A stretch of 34,345 bases of DNA from Pluralibacter sp. (lineage in GTDB: Bacteria; Pseudomonadota; Gammaproteobacteria; Enterobacterales; Enterobacteriaceae): positions 1-34,345 of the forward strand of contig NZ_JAFAGS010000057.1 in assembly GCF_019237635.1 (NCBI RefSeq). Direction: 5' to 3'. How positions within the stretch are numbered: the stretch's first letter is position 1; every line of letters starts with the position of its first letter. A program made the position numbers and the translations under genes. Of this stretch, positions 23,994 to 33,996 are shown piece after piece. A model generated the notes under the pieces. That model had not been told where the DNA came from. It did no database searches and saw only the letters and a list, made by a program, of their open reading frames with translations.

Positions 23994-24443
23994 ATGGCAC
24001 TGGACACATCGAAACAAATCAAGGATGACCCGCAAGCCTGGGCTGAGTCTGGGCAAAAACTCTCATATGCTGACGCTATAAAGCTGATGCGTGCCGCCGG
24101 AATTATCGCCAAGAAGCAAAACCGCATTAAGGCGCAGCACTGGAAGGAACTGGAGGAACTACAGCTACAGCAGGCCCGCGCACTGTCGGCGATGAACATG
24201 CGCCACAACCTCGGACTCATCGCGTCCAACCGGTCCCGCCTCCTGGCGCTGCTTCAGGCCCGACTTGAGGACCCGGAGACTAAAGACTCCGCATTTGCCA
24301 GCCTGACGGCAACCTGGCACCGCATCGCTACCGCTCCGCTCAGCATCGCGGCGGAGGAGATTGAGAAGATCGTCGAGGACTCATTGTCTGATGATGAGCT
24401 GGAAAAACTCCGCCAGCAGTACGCGAAGGAGGGTATTCAATGA
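23994..24443 (+). CDS. Phage terminase small subunit (putative)
   Basis: The 149-residue, highly charged helical protein lies directly before the large terminase, overlapping it by 4 bases (ATGA), which is the standard place for the small subunit that recognises the packaging site. Internal helices ALSAMNMRHNLGLIASNR and SLSDDELEKLRQQYAKEG are visible. There is no strong ribosome site before the ATG at 23994 (only an A-rich run), so the start is not certain. Assignment rests mainly on position and size. Confidence 0.7.
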   Translation: MALDTSKQIKDDPQAWAESGQKLSYADAIKLMRAAGIIAKKQNRIKAQHWKELEELQLQQARALSAMNMRHNLGLIASNRSRLLALLQARLEDPETKDSAFASLTATWHRIATAPLSIAAEEIEKIVEDSLSDDELEKLRQQYAKEGIQ

Positions 24444-26089
24444 CGACGCTCGCACACCGCAACGAGGTTCGTCGTCTGGCTATGGCGATTTGTGAAGCCG
24501 GTATCGATGCAATGCGAAAACACGCACATGTCATTGAAATGGCCCGCAAGTTCAACAAGTATTTCAAGCTGGATAACTTCCGTCCGTACGAATACCAGCG
24601 CCGATGGTTCTACAGCTCCAGTCATTCAACACTGCGCTATCTGTCCGCTGCGAACCAGATAGGTAAGACGTTCGGCGGCGCTGCGGAACTGGCCTATCAC
24701 GCAACCGGGCTTTATCCCGACTGGTGGGATGGTCGACGCTTCAGCGTGACGCAGAAGGAGGTTATGTGGGCGATGGGTGTCAGCCTGGAATCAACCCGCA
24801 AGGTATTACAAAACTACCTTTTGGGAACGGATAACGCGAAGAAGGCCGCAGAGATTGGCAGTGGCCTGATACCCCGCGAGTGCATCAAGATGAGCACCCT
24901 GTTGCGCGACGGGGAGATTGTTAAATCGGTATCCATCCGGCACAAGGACGGTGGCTATGTTGAACTGTATTTCTATGCGTCCACTCAGGACACAACCACT
25001 CTCCACGGCCAGAAAGTTTTATATATTTGGCTTGACGAGCAGCCAGACAATGAGCTGGAGCTGGCGTCCATCTTTGCTGCCCGAACTATTAACACCGGCG
25101 GTATTGTTGCCATTACTGCAACGCCAGAAAAAGGCGCAACTGAGCTATGGCGGCAGTGCAAGGAGGATAACAGCCCACACATCCACTTTCAGAGCGCTAC
25201 CTGGGACGACGCCGGACACATAACGCCGGAGGTCAAAGAGCGCATTCTGGCTGTCATTCCGTACCACGAAAGGGAAATGCGCTCAAAGGGGATACCGGTC
25301 GCAGGCGTGGGGGCTATCTACCCGTTTGCTGACGACGATATCACGTGCGCACCGTTCGAGATTCCTGACCACTGGCAGGTGCTGGCGGCGCTGGACTTTG
25401 GCGTGTCGGGGCTTAAAGACCCGTCAATCATCCTGTACATCGCCCGCAACCCTGAAACCGGCGTCCACTACGTGTTTGCTGAGTGGGGTTCGGACATGGA
25501 TAAAGCGACCTACGCCAATGCGCACCTACCGCACTACCTGGCAGCGAAAATCACCGGCAAGGAGCCGGACAACTGGCCCCGACTGACCGACAACGCGGAG
25601 TTTCAGGGTATGCCGGTTAGTCTCCCGTCGATTGTCGTCAAGGCTCCGCACGATGGCGCGAACAGCCAGCCGGACGCACATACCGGAAGCAACATCCCCC
25701 GCGTGGAGATCATGAGCAAGCTGGGGGCCAATGTGCATCACCGGCTCTTTGAGATACCGCCGGACCTTGCACCGCTGGAGACGAACCGTCGCAGCCTTCA
25801 TGGTTCGCTGGGGATCGTTAGCGAAATGTTCCGCACCGGCATGCTGAAGATATTCACCACCTGCACCGAGACGCTCCGCGAGCGGCGGGGCTATCAGTGG
25901 ATTAAGAAGGGGCAAAAGACAGTACCAATCGACAAAGATAACCACTACATGGATGCGCTCCGCATTGGCGGCATACGCGTCCGTGATGACGGCGAGACCA
26001 TGCAACAGGCAAGGCGGGCGGCTGTGGCCCAGGACGAATACAGCAACGCATTTGAGTTATCACTAGGAATCGGAGGATTTAGCCATTGA
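24440..26089 (+). CDS. Phage terminase large subunit
   Basis: This 549-residue DNA-packaging motor has the ATPase and nuclease domains in order. Walker A is AANQIGKT at 70-77, Walker B VLYIWLDE with catalytic Glu200, and the coupling motif ITATPE at 225-230. The RuvC-like nuclease has Asp319 in LAALDFGVSGLKD, a second acidic site at Asp404 in APHDGAN, and a third in KDNHYMDALR near 499-507. All key residues are present, so it is likely functional. It overlaps the small subunit by 4 bases and the portal gene by 4. Confidence 0.95.
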   Translation: MTTLAHRNEVRRLAMAICEAGIDAMRKHAHVIEMARKFNKYFKLDNFRPYEYQRRWFYSSSHSTLRYLSAANQIGKTFGGAAELAYHATGLYPDWWDGRRFSVTQKEVMWAMGVSLESTRKVLQNYLLGTDNAKKAAEIGSGLIPRECIKMSTLLRDGEIVKSVSIRHKDGGYVELYFYASTQDTTTLHGQKVLYIWLDEQPDNELELASIFAARTINTGGIVAITATPEKGATELWRQCKEDNSPHIHFQSATWDDAGHITPEVKERILAVIPYHEREMRSKGIPVAGVGAIYPFADDDITCAPFEIPDHWQVLAALDFGVSGLKDPSIILYIARNPETGVHYVFAEWGSDMDKATYANAHLPHYLAAKITGKEPDNWPRLTDNAEFQGMPVSLPSIVVKAPHDGANSQPDAHTGSNIPRVEIMSKLGANVHHRLFEIPPDLAPLETNRRSLHGSLGIVSEMFRTGMLKIFTTCTETLRERRGYQWIKKGQKTVPIDKDNHYMDALRIGGIRVRDDGETMQQARRAAVAQDEYSNAFELSLGIGGFSH

Positions 26090-28107
26090 ACCAGAAAGAC
26101 CTGTTAACTGAGGTGCTGCGCCACAAGGATAACGCTGTGCTGCGCCAGACGGCGCTACAGAAACGTTACGCCGAGGCCTGGGGTTACTATCGCGGGGAAC
26201 TGCCCGAAGTGATGCAGCCGGGCGACATCGCTGCTCGTAAGGTGATGTGGGAGGCGTACGAGACGCTACATCCGTCTCTGGTGGCTATCTTCACCGATGA
26301 CCAGAAATCGCCGGTTGCGTTTCAGTCTGACGCATTCAGTGAAAACAAGCTGGCTACCGCCGTGACCAGGGCTATTCACGCCTCCGCGCTGGCGGTTGTG
26401 GATTGGGATGCCAAGATTTATCTGGCGCTCAAAGAGGTACTCATCACCGGGAATCAGGCCGCGCTGGTTGGCTATGACAGTAAGGTATACGAGACCGACA
26501 CGCAGACGTTCGACAAAGCACCGGCGCAGCAGGCGATCATCGCCGAGCGAGTATTGGAGAAAGCGGGCTATAACGTCGAGTCAGAGCTGACCTTCGAGGA
26601 TGTGGACGGCGTTCCTGTTGTGTCCGGGACCATGCGTGGGCGCCGCGAAATAAAATTCCCGGTCATCAATCTGATCCCGTTCAAGGACTTCTATCTGCAC
26701 GACAAGGCCACCTCACCGGAGAACGCGATTTATTGCGGTTACAGCGAGGAGATCACCAACGCTGAAGCTGTCAAGCGCGGCTATCGCAAAACGGTTGTGG
26801 ATAAGGCCATGCTCCAGGATACCAATGCAGGCCGCAGCATGGATACGAGTATGCTTGTCACTGGCAACCTCAACGCCCAGGGCGGCGAGCACGCAGGCGC
26901 AATGGAGGCGGGCGGCCCTAACAGCCTCATCACCGTTTTCCATCATTTCTGGCGAGGGTGCTACAACACCAACGATGAAAAACTGTGGTATGTCGTTACC
27001 ACTGGCACTGAGTACCTGACCCACGAGGAGGTTGCGTACTGCCCGTTAATCTGGGGCGCTATGTCGCCGGTTCCCAACTCCGCCTATGGTGAAAGCCTGT
27101 TCGACTTCTGCAAGAGTACTCAGGACGGGACAACCCGCGCCCGCCGCGCGATTCAGCGCTCCGCAGACTTTGCGGCATATCCTGAGACTGAGGTTGTGGA
27201 AAGCATGATGACCAAGAAAGCGGTAGAGGCGTTAAACGACCACACCGCGCCGGGCCGCGTCTATCCCGTCAGGGAGGCGGGCGCAGTGCGCCGCATCGCC
27301 GCCGCAGACGTACCGCAGGCTATGCAGATTCTGAGTAACGAGCTGTCGCAGGACGTGGAGCGCGTGAAGCAGGGGAGCGCGAACCAGTCCGTGGCAATGG
27401 AGAAAACCCAGCAGTCAGGGACCGCGATCGCACTGACCCAGGCCAAGGAGGAGGTTAACGAGAACGCGATCGCGAAAGCCTTTGCGGAGACCTTCATCAA
27501 ACCGGCGTACCGTATTTTCCTGATGGTTCAGCAGGAGATTAACAACGTGTTTGAACTGGACGGCGACAAAATCCCGTTCAAGATTCTGCGTGATGACATT
27601 GGCCTTAAGGTTAATGTGAAGTCCGCTGGAGACCGCGCTCAGAGCGCCGCCAACGTGCTCAACGCCTACACCGCGGCAGTGGCGACCGGCACGCTCCCGG
27701 CGAACTTTCAGGAGAGTAACGTATACGCAATTTACGCCGACTACCTCCGCGCCGTGACCTACTCCGAGGACGTCGACCGCTACATCACGCCACCAAGTGC
27801 AATGCCGAAACCGTCAGAGCTTCAGCAGAAACTGAAAGCGCTCATGACTGCCTGCCAGCTCCGCCACGCGATCGCGACAACCAAGCTCGCGGAGACCAAA
27901 GTGCAGAGCGAAACAGCAGACATTCAGAAGACCCTCAACGACGCCGCCAAGACCCTGGCAGAGATTGAGCAAATTGCCGGTGAAATGGATATCGACAAGC
28001 TGCGGCTCATTATGGAGGCCAACAAACAGGATCGCGAAGCCCTGAAGGACGTTAAAGAGTTGACAAACGACACCAATGACCAGACGGCTGAAAATCAGCA
28101 AGCCTGA
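26086..28107 (+). CDS. Phage portal protein
   Basis: This 673-residue protein follows the large terminase, as portals of podophages usually do, and is of typical size. The block MWEAYETLHPSLVAIFTDDQ and the following AVVDWDAKIYLALKEVLITG resemble P22-like and related podovirus portals, and the C-terminal 100 residues are a charged coiled coil. The start codon is TTG at 26086 (MNQKDLLTEV), supported by GGAGGA at 26072-26077 and the 4-base overlap TTGA with the terminase stop. It forms the ring through which DNA enters and leaves the capsid. Confidence 0.88.
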   Translation: MNQKDLLTEVLRHKDNAVLRQTALQKRYAEAWGYYRGELPEVMQPGDIAARKVMWEAYETLHPSLVAIFTDDQKSPVAFQSDAFSENKLATAVTRAIHASALAVVDWDAKIYLALKEVLITGNQAALVGYDSKVYETDTQTFDKAPAQQAIIAERVLEKAGYNVESELTFEDVDGVPVVSGTMRGRREIKFPVINLIPFKDFYLHDKATSPENAIYCGYSEEITNAEAVKRGYRKTVVDKAMLQDTNAGRSMDTSMLVTGNLNAQGGEHAGAMEAGGPNSLITVFHHFWRGCYNTNDEKLWYVVTTGTEYLTHEEVAYCPLIWGAMSPVPNSAYGESLFDFCKSTQDGTTRARRAIQRSADFAAYPETEVVESMMTKKAVEALNDHTAPGRVYPVREAGAVRRIAAADVPQAMQILSNELSQDVERVKQGSANQSVAMEKTQQSGTAIALTQAKEEVNENAIAKAFAETFIKPAYRIFLMVQQEINNVFELDGDKIPFKILRDDIGLKVNVKSAGDRAQSAANVLNAYTAAVATGTLPANFQESNVYAIYADYLRAVTYSEDVDRYITPPSAMPKPSELQQKLKALMTACQLRHAIATTKLAETKVQSETADIQKTLNDAAKTLAEIEQIAGEMDIDKLRLIMEANKQDREALKDVKELTNDTNDQTAENQQA

Positions 28108-28158
28108 TTCCTGATTAAATCTGTTATTTTTCTTTCGACCATGCCGCACGGATGCGGC
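28103..28158 (+). promoter_or_regulatory. Element upstream of the scaffold-like gene (shared with the capsid gene)
   Basis: CCTGATTCCT at 28103-28112 and a GCCGCA-CGGA-TGCGGC hairpin at 28143-28158 precede the gene at 28182. The same 10-mer (34026-34035) and a hairpin with the same GCACGGAT core (34091-34105) precede the capsid gene. It may be a late promoter, processing site or stabilising stem. Confidence 0.4.
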
Positions 28159-28181
28159 GATAACCAACCAAAGGACTAAAA

Positions 28182-29051
28182 ATGTCAAATGAAAACACCA
28201 CGAATGACTCCCGCAGCGTTACCGGATTCAACCCTTCAGCCCTGTTTTTCCCGCAAGACACCACGCGAGCGCCAGTCGACGAAAGCGTCGAAGAGGGCGG
28301 AGAAACATCACCAACAATCACAGACGATGCAACCATCGTTGCACCCGTCGACGGCGACCCGGCTGCGCCAATTACTGCGGGAACATTCTGGAAGCTCGGC
28401 GAGACCGAGTACAACGAGGAACAAGTAAACAACGCCCTGAAGCACGCCGACACGTTCGAGCGCTTCAATCAGTCAATCGCCCCGTTGGTGCAGAACATCA
28501 AGGGCTTTGGCGACCAGGCGGCGCGGTTCCAGGCTATGGCGGTGACTGAGTGTGACAACCAGATTAAGGAGCTGACCACCGAGCTGCAATCGGGGCGCCT
28601 GGACGCTCAGCAATACCAACTGGCACACCAGGCGCTGACCTCCGCCGAACTGCGCAAGGCAAGTCTCATTGCCGCAGGCAACCAGGTAGCGCAGCAGCGC
28701 CAACAGGCATTGCAGAACACCCGTCACCACAACTTAAGCCAGGTCGCAACCAATCTCGCCCGCGCTGGCTGGAGCATGGACAAGATGAAAAACGCTCAGG
28801 GGCTGGCAATATCAGCGGGCCTGTCGTTTGACTCGTTCGCGGACGTGGCGAACCCGGCGCTTATGGAGATTTTCCATGATGCCTTCGAGTACCGCGCCCA
28901 GCGTGAAGCCGCAGCTCAGCGCCTGAAGAAAGAGGGACGCAAAGTGGTGCGTACGCACACCAAAACCACGACCGCTGCACCGGAAACGAAAAAGAAAGGC
29001 GAGATGGGCGATGCAGACTGGATTTCTAAAAACATCTGGGGTGCAAAATGA
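28182..29051 (+). CDS. Probable phage scaffolding protein
   Basis: This 289-residue protein has an acidic, disordered N-terminus (residues 1-75, DESVEEGGETSPTITDD), a long helical middle with many Gln and Ala, and a basic C-terminus (QRLKKEGRKVVRTHTKTT). That charge pattern and its place after the portal fit a capsid scaffold. AAAGGA before the ATG is a good ribosome site. It is the first gene after a 74-base gap that holds the shared promoter-like element, so it may begin a strong transcript. No protease motif was seen. Assignment is by layout, not homology. Confidence 0.6.
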   Translation: MSNENTTNDSRSVTGFNPSALFFPQDTTRAPVDESVEEGGETSPTITDDATIVAPVDGDPAAPITAGTFWKLGETEYNEEQVNNALKHADTFERFNQSIAPLVQNIKGFGDQAARFQAMAVTECDNQIKELTTELQSGRLDAQQYQLAHQALTSAELRKASLIAAGNQVAQQRQQALQNTRHHNLSQVATNLARAGWSMDKMKNAQGLAISAGLSFDSFADVANPALMEIFHDAFEYRAQREAAAQRLKKEGRKVVRTHTKTTTAAPETKKKGEMGDADWISKNIWGAK

Positions 29052-29905
29052 GTTCGCGACTCAACAGCTCGAATGACTCCAGCAGTAGCAGCACTAATGA
29101 GAGCTGGCTGTATGAGTACCTGAGCCCAATCATGATTGACTTTATCGACTCGAACCCATCCATCGACTACGAGGAGAGTCAGGTTGCTGACATGACCGAA
29201 GCGCAGAAAAAAGCGCTGGAGGCATACGGCAGCGGTGCGTCAATCGAGCTGGGCAAGCAAATCATGACCGGCGGCGCGGGCCTGGTGTCAGACTCGATTA
29301 CCTGGATGCAGAACATGCTGAGCGGTGGCGCGAACACCATGTTTAAGCAGGGCGTTTCCGGCATGTGGGAGGCCATGACACCGGCAATGGAAAACCAGGC
29401 CGCAGCGATTCAGAGCGGTGTTTATGCGGACATGGGCGCAGCTTTCGGGTCAACCGCACAGAGCACCATGAGCAACTCCGCCGTATCTGGCAGTAGTTCA
29501 GCCAGTCAGACCCAGGCGCAGGTTATGGCATCCGGCGCGAACGCAATGACGCAGGGGATCGCATCAATGCAGGCTGACGTCCTGAGTAGTGTTATCGGTC
29601 TGACGACTGATGCAATGGGGTCTGCAATGGATCTCAATCAGGTGTTGTTGGGTGCTGGTGGCGATATCTTTGGCGCAGGCGCTGGCATGGTCAAAGAGGG
29701 GACGAAAAACCAGTTCAACGCAGGACTGTTTGAGCAGTGGTATAACCAGGAGGTTCTCAACAACGATCGCCGCAACAGCATGATTAACAACAACATGGAA
29801 TGGATTGACATGGCGGCTCTTATGGCTGTGACCATGCCGGGTGCAGGGCTGAAGACCGAGAGCAGCACCGAGAGCAGCACCGACACATCGCGGGGTATCT
29901 TCTGA
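29048..29905 (+). CDS. Phage virion/ejection-type protein, unknown function
   Basis: This 285-residue protein starts with a Ser/Asn-rich stretch (SSRLNSS, SSSSSTNES) and continues as an Ala/Gly/Met-rich amphipathic region (ASGANAMTQGIASMQADV; GAGGDIFGAGAGMVKEG) that could be membrane-active. It overlaps the scaffold-like gene by 4 bases and the next gene by 1. Ala/Gly-rich proteins of this kind in podophage late operons are often internal virion proteins that form the ejection channel. No family is recognised. Confidence 0.65.
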   Translation: MSSRLNSSNDSSSSSTNESWLYEYLSPIMIDFIDSNPSIDYEESQVADMTEAQKKALEAYGSGASIELGKQIMTGGAGLVSDSITWMQNMLSGGANTMFKQGVSGMWEAMTPAMENQAAAIQSGVYADMGAAFGSTAQSTMSNSAVSGSSSASQTQAQVMASGANAMTQGIASMQADVLSSVIGLTTDAMGSAMDLNQVLLGAGGDIFGAGAGMVKEGTKNQFNAGLFEQWYNQEVLNNDRRNSMINNNMEWIDMAALMAVTMPGAGLKTESSTESSTDTSRGIF

Positions 29906-30270
29906 TGAGTGGATGGGATTCGATTTTCTCGTTTGGTGTCGATGTCATCGACAACGGGCTTGACGCCACTCAGGGCGACATTGCCACCGTGGTGAGTCAG
30001 GCCGTAGGAGGAATGGTTGACACGGCAGGTCAGCCGGTAGTGCAGGGTACAAACGGCGATAGCTGGTGGGTTGCGCCGATTAAGCAGGCGCTACCGCAAA
30101 TCATGCAGATGACCGGCAAACGAGCGCGATCGCCGGGAAGCACCGCTACCGCCAGCGCAAAACCGGTGTCGGGTAGTGCAGGGTCGGCGATGGAAGTCCC
30201 GAAAATGATTGGTAAGGCCGCCAGCAACAACCCGTTAGACGGTATCCAGCAGTGGGGGAATTTATTTTGA
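29905..30270 (+). CDS. Small phage late protein, unknown function
   Basis: The 121-residue product starts MSGWDSIFSFGVDVIDNG and is Gly/Ser/Ala-rich with no clear motif. The ATG overlaps the stop of the previous gene (TGATG) and the gene ends overlapping the next start (TTGA), so it is part of the coupled late operon. It is likely virion-associated by context only. Confidence 0.6.
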   Translation: MSGWDSIFSFGVDVIDNGLDATQGDIATVVSQAVGGMVDTAGQPVVQGTNGDSWWVAPIKQALPQIMQMTGKRARSPGSTATASAKPVSGSAGSAMEVPKMIGKAASNNPLDGIQQWGNLF

Positions 30271-30761
30271 GTCAGTTCCGTGACCAGTTTGCGCAGATGT
30301 TCGCACAGTACGACCAGCTCGCATCCCAAATCCGCGCCACCAAGCCGGAAGAGGTTATGAATGACCCTGTTAAGCTCCAATGGGCGCAGCAGGAGGGTTA
30401 CAAGCCGACGTTCAACCCGAATTCGAATAGCGTTTCGTGGGTGCCGGTGGCGAAGCCGGTTTATCAGCAATCCCAACTGCATAACCTTCAAGGCTCAATG
30501 TCACCGGAGCGGCTGGTCGAGAGCTACCCAGCTTTCGCCTGGAAGGCCAAAAACGCTGACCCGTACATCACTGAAGTTATTCGGCAGGCGGCGTCAGGGG
30601 AGATCACCGCGCAGCGTGCAAAGGAAATTCTTTACCAGTTCGCGCTGGAGACGTTTAAAGAGGCTCGGAAGGAAGGCAAGGCCACCGGGTCAGCAAAAAC
30701 GGCTGTAACGTTCGCTGAGGCGTTGGAATCGGCATCCACAAATAACAAGGCGGCAGGATGA
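30267..30761 (+). CDS. Phage late protein, TTG start, unknown function
   Basis: I place the start at TTG 30267, which overlaps the preceding TGA and has GGGGGAA at 30254-30260 as ribosome site, the same arrangement as the portal gene; a GTG at 30252 would add five residues. The 164-residue protein is hydrophilic with a helical C-terminal half (AKEILYQFALETFKEARKEGK). The last four bases overlap the next gene. Position suggests a virion or ejection component. Confidence 0.6.
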   Translation: MSQFRDQFAQMFAQYDQLASQIRATKPEEVMNDPVKLQWAQQEGYKPTFNPNSNSVSWVPVAKPVYQQSQLHNLQGSMSPERLVESYPAFAWKAKNADPYITEVIRQAASGEITAQRAKEILYQFALETFKEARKEGKATGSAKTAVTFAEALESASTNNKAAG

Positions 30762-32038
30762 AAACGGAATTAGACCAACAAACACAAACGCAGGACGCGT
30801 TAACTAACGCCCAAGCTATCTCCCCGTACGCGCTAAACCCGCAGCAGGGAACGGTTATCCCGTCATTTTACGAGCAGGACGATATCTGGCGAGAGGCCGC
30901 TAAATCAGCGCAATTGGTTAACCCGCCATCGGTGGAGGAAATCGATAAACAGATGTGGATAGGTTCCTTCATGACCGCGCTGATGGTTGGCCTGACAACG
31001 GGCGATGCAGGTGCGGCAATCGCTGGTGGCCTGTGGGGTGCGATCGCAATCCATGACGGCGGTTACTCACTGCGTAAACGTGCTGAGCATGTCCCGCAGT
31101 TGCAAAAAGATGGTTACTCCGCTCAATCCATCCTCCAGTGGTACGAGACCGGCGACCAGAAAGGGCTGGACGCTGAGCGTGACGATATGCTTGCCCGTGA
31201 CAAGTTCAATGAGCAGAACCTCGATGATGTTCGGGACTTCAAAGAGGGGCAGCGTCGATACAACGAAAACCAGCAATTCCGGGATGAGCAGGCCGCGCGT
31301 AACGAGCGTTACCGCAATGAGAACTTGGGTTTGCGCCGTGAGGGGCTTAATCAGCGAAAAGCGCTGTTTGACCAAAAGCAACAGATGATTGACCGCCAGC
31401 TTAAACAGCAGCAACGCGCAGACACCGCAAGTGGTATGTCGCTTCGAGACCAGGCGCAGGCGATCGCGTCGGGCATTGACCCAGCAACCGGCAAGGCTCC
31501 GACCGCCGCCCGTATCAAACAGTCAAACGACTGGAAGCAGGGAAATCTTGCGTATTCAGCAGGGCGTAACGGGCTGGTGTCGAACCTCGCGCAGGTGGAC
31601 AAGCTTTTGAGCCTAGATGTTTCTGAAGGCACTGGCGCGGTGGCTGGGTACCTCCCGGCGTGGATGAACATGATTGACGCGCAGCAGGTGCGCGGGTTAA
31701 TAGGCAACCTGAAATCTCAGGAGTTTATGCGCGGCATCCAGGGGATGAAGGGCATGGGTGCCCTTTCAGAGAAGGAGGGGCAGGTTGTGCAGGGATTGAT
31801 TGCGCAGCTCGACCCGCAATCGTCACCTGAGCAACTGATGAGTGAGCTGGGTCAGATTCGAGACGCTATTCTTCGTGGGCTCAATGCGGCAGACAATGAA
31901 GCCGACCTGTACCAGTACGATATGCCGGTGGCGCCAGTGCTTAACGCCCAGCAGCCGGAACCGCAGGGCAAGCCAGCGGAGGGCGGGGAGACTCGCACCA
32001 GTAGTGGCGGCGTAACTTACAAGGTGAAAGAGAAATGA
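30758..32038 (+). CDS. Phage internal-virion-like protein with coiled coil
   Basis: This 426-residue protein has a hydrophobic Gly/Ala segment (FMTALMVGLTTGDAGAAIAGG) near residues 70-90, then a long Arg/Gln/Asn-rich helical region (about 145-225; GQRRYNENQQFRDEQAAR, FDQKQQMIDRQLKQQQ), and a globular C-terminus. A membrane-prone segment followed by a coiled coil fits proteins injected with DNA by podophages. It overlaps both neighbours by 4 bases. No database family is recalled. Confidence 0.65.
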   Translation: MKTELDQQTQTQDALTNAQAISPYALNPQQGTVIPSFYEQDDIWREAAKSAQLVNPPSVEEIDKQMWIGSFMTALMVGLTTGDAGAAIAGGLWGAIAIHDGGYSLRKRAEHVPQLQKDGYSAQSILQWYETGDQKGLDAERDDMLARDKFNEQNLDDVRDFKEGQRRYNENQQFRDEQAARNERYRNENLGLRREGLNQRKALFDQKQQMIDRQLKQQQRADTASGMSLRDQAQAIASGIDPATGKAPTAARIKQSNDWKQGNLAYSAGRNGLVSNLAQVDKLLSLDVSEGTGAVAGYLPAWMNMIDAQQVRGLIGNLKSQEFMRGIQGMKGMGALSEKEGQVVQGLIAQLDPQSSPEQLMSELGQIRDAILRGLNAADNEADLYQYDMPVAPVLNAQQPEPQGKPAEGGETRTSSGGVTYKVKEK

Positions 32039-33996
32039 CAATTACGGTCGAGGCGAGAGGTCTGGAATTCGAATTTCCTGATGGGACTACGCACCAGGAG
32101 ATTGAGGGGGCTTTGGATGAGTATTTTAATCAGGCTGATGGGCTCATTGACACGGTGGTGTCTGGCGCGGGCAAGGGGCTGCTGGCTACCGCAGCGAAGC
32201 TGGCTGATACCCCAGCTAATATCGCTGATAGTGTTCTCTCCGCTGGCTCGTGGGTGGGCAATCTGGTTGGTATTGGTGATGGGACGTACACGCCAGTCTA
32301 TAAGCTGGAAAAGGTCATTCCGGAAGATTTGCGGGCAACGGGCTATGTCGAGACGGCTGCGGATGTGGCTTCTGCCATGGTGGGGGGTGTTGGCTCGTCG
32401 GCTGTAATGGCCCCCAGAGTCGCAAAGCTGGCAACCTCCATCGGCGGGCGTTTCGGGCGCTGGGCTGGCTGGGCTGCGGATAACTCAATCGCGTCCGCTG
32501 GTGGGCAGCTAACCAGTGGTAATCAACTTGATGCGGGAACGATGGCGGGTGATGTGTCGCTCGGTGTTGCCCTGAACGCCCTAATGCCGAAGGTGGGGCG
32601 GGGTGTTAAGGCCTTGCTTCGCGGTAATCAGGAGGGGCAAACCCTGAATGCGGTGCAGCAGATTAACTCCGTGCTTCCCGATGGCGTGGATTTTACCCCG
32701 TCCCGCGCCATGCTGACACGCGGCAAGCCGTCAGCGCTTCTGGAAAAGCATCTGGAGAATGTGCTGGGTTCCGGCTATTTGTTTCGCAACTTCAATGAAG
32801 CCAACCAAAAGGCGCTCAACGAGTTTGCTGACGTACTACGCACCAACATGCAGGACGGCGGTGGCATGAGTTCGGAGGAGTTGGGCGACGCAATCCGTGC
32901 AGGATATCAGGCGTTCATCAATGCTGGTCGCAAGGATGGTGAAAAGTACTTCTCTGAGGCTGTTAATCGCGCGGGTGTGTTTCCGATTCGTGTGGCTCAG
33001 TCGCTGGATGTGCTCAATAGCGTTGAGAGCGTCGCCATTAAAAATCCGACCATCGCCGATATCATCCTATCCCCGGACTGGCGTCGGGTGTCCGCCGCGA
33101 TGCGCGAATCCATAAAGCCGGGGCTGGATTTGGCTGGCGCTATCAAGCTAAAGGCCGCTATCCGTAACATGATGGACGACCCTGGAGTGGGGCTAAAGTC
33201 AACTGACGACAGGGAGTTGGGCCTACTGGCAAAAGCGCTGGATGAGGATATCTTGCAGGCGCTGGGCCAGAACAAGGCTCCGTTTGGGGCGCTGGGTGCG
33301 TATCAGGAGGCTAATCGCGCATGGTCAGCATTCCAGGATGAGCTATCCGCAATGGGGCGGATGTTCGCGGATGGCGCATCCGGTGACACGCTCTATGCTC
33401 GCATCTTTGGCAAGCCATCTGATGCGCTGATGATTAGCAATGCTGATCGCGTGCGCGGACTTCTGGCTTTGATGCCGGAAGAGGCTCAAAAGCGGATTAA
33501 GGCAGAAATGATTTATCGCGCTGGGCGTGAATCTGCGGGGCAGGCGGGTAACGAGGGGCGGCAGTTTAGCGCGGCTGCATTTTTAACTACCTGGACAAAG
33601 CTGAAGGATAACGGACTTGCTGACCTGCTGGCGGGGTCCCATCGCGCAGACATTGACGCACTTGCTGTGATATCTGACCGCCTTAAAGACCTTGGCAAGG
33701 CCGCGAACTACAGCAATACCGCTAATCACCTGACCGTTGCGGGCGGGCTTCAGGGGCTGGGTGCCGTTGCGACTGGCAACGTGCTTGCAGCCACCCCCTT
33801 CATTCTGTCTAACCTGACGGCACGTGCGCTGTTAAACCCGGAGTTCGCTAAATTGGCGTGGAGGGTTGCTGGTGGGGCGCAGCGTGATTCTGAGTTGGCG
33901 AGGCTTTTGGTGCGGGTGGCTGTGCTTGCTGAGCAAGACCCGGATACCGCCGTTGATTACGAGGTGATTGCGGGGGCGATTGAGGGCGAAAATTAA
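32035..33996 (+). CDS. Large phage internal-virion/ejection-like protein
   Basis: This 653-residue protein begins with a small domain containing EFEFPDGTTHQEIEGAL, a pattern common at the N-termini of phage internal virion proteins, then Ala/Gly-rich segments (SAMVGGVGSSAVMAPRVAKLA; TVAGGLQGLGAVATGNVLAA). No lysozyme or transglycosylase catalytic motif was found by eye. It overlaps the previous gene by 4 bases and is followed by a 132-base gap before the capsid gene. It is presumably ejected with the genome or part of the tail. Confidence 0.65.
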   Translation: MTITVEARGLEFEFPDGTTHQEIEGALDEYFNQADGLIDTVVSGAGKGLLATAAKLADTPANIADSVLSAGSWVGNLVGIGDGTYTPVYKLEKVIPEDLRATGYVETAADVASAMVGGVGSSAVMAPRVAKLATSIGGRFGRWAGWAADNSIASAGGQLTSGNQLDAGTMAGDVSLGVALNALMPKVGRGVKALLRGNQEGQTLNAVQQINSVLPDGVDFTPSRAMLTRGKPSALLEKHLENVLGSGYLFRNFNEANQKALNEFADVLRTNMQDGGGMSSEELGDAIRAGYQAFINAGRKDGEKYFSEAVNRAGVFPIRVAQSLDVLNSVESVAIKNPTIADIILSPDWRRVSAAMRESIKPGLDLAGAIKLKAAIRNMMDDPGVGLKSTDDRELGLLAKALDEDILQALGQNKAPFGALGAYQEANRAWSAFQDELSAMGRMFADGASGDTLYARIFGKPSDALMISNADRVRGLLALMPEEAQKRIKAEMIYRAGRESAGQAGNEGRQFSAAAFLTTWTKLKDNGLADLLAGSHRADIDALAVISDRLKDLGKAANYSNTANHLTVAGGLQGLGAVATGNVLAATPFILSNLTARALLNPEFAKLAWRVAGGAQRDSELARLLVRVAVLAEQDPDTAVDYEVIAGAIEGEN

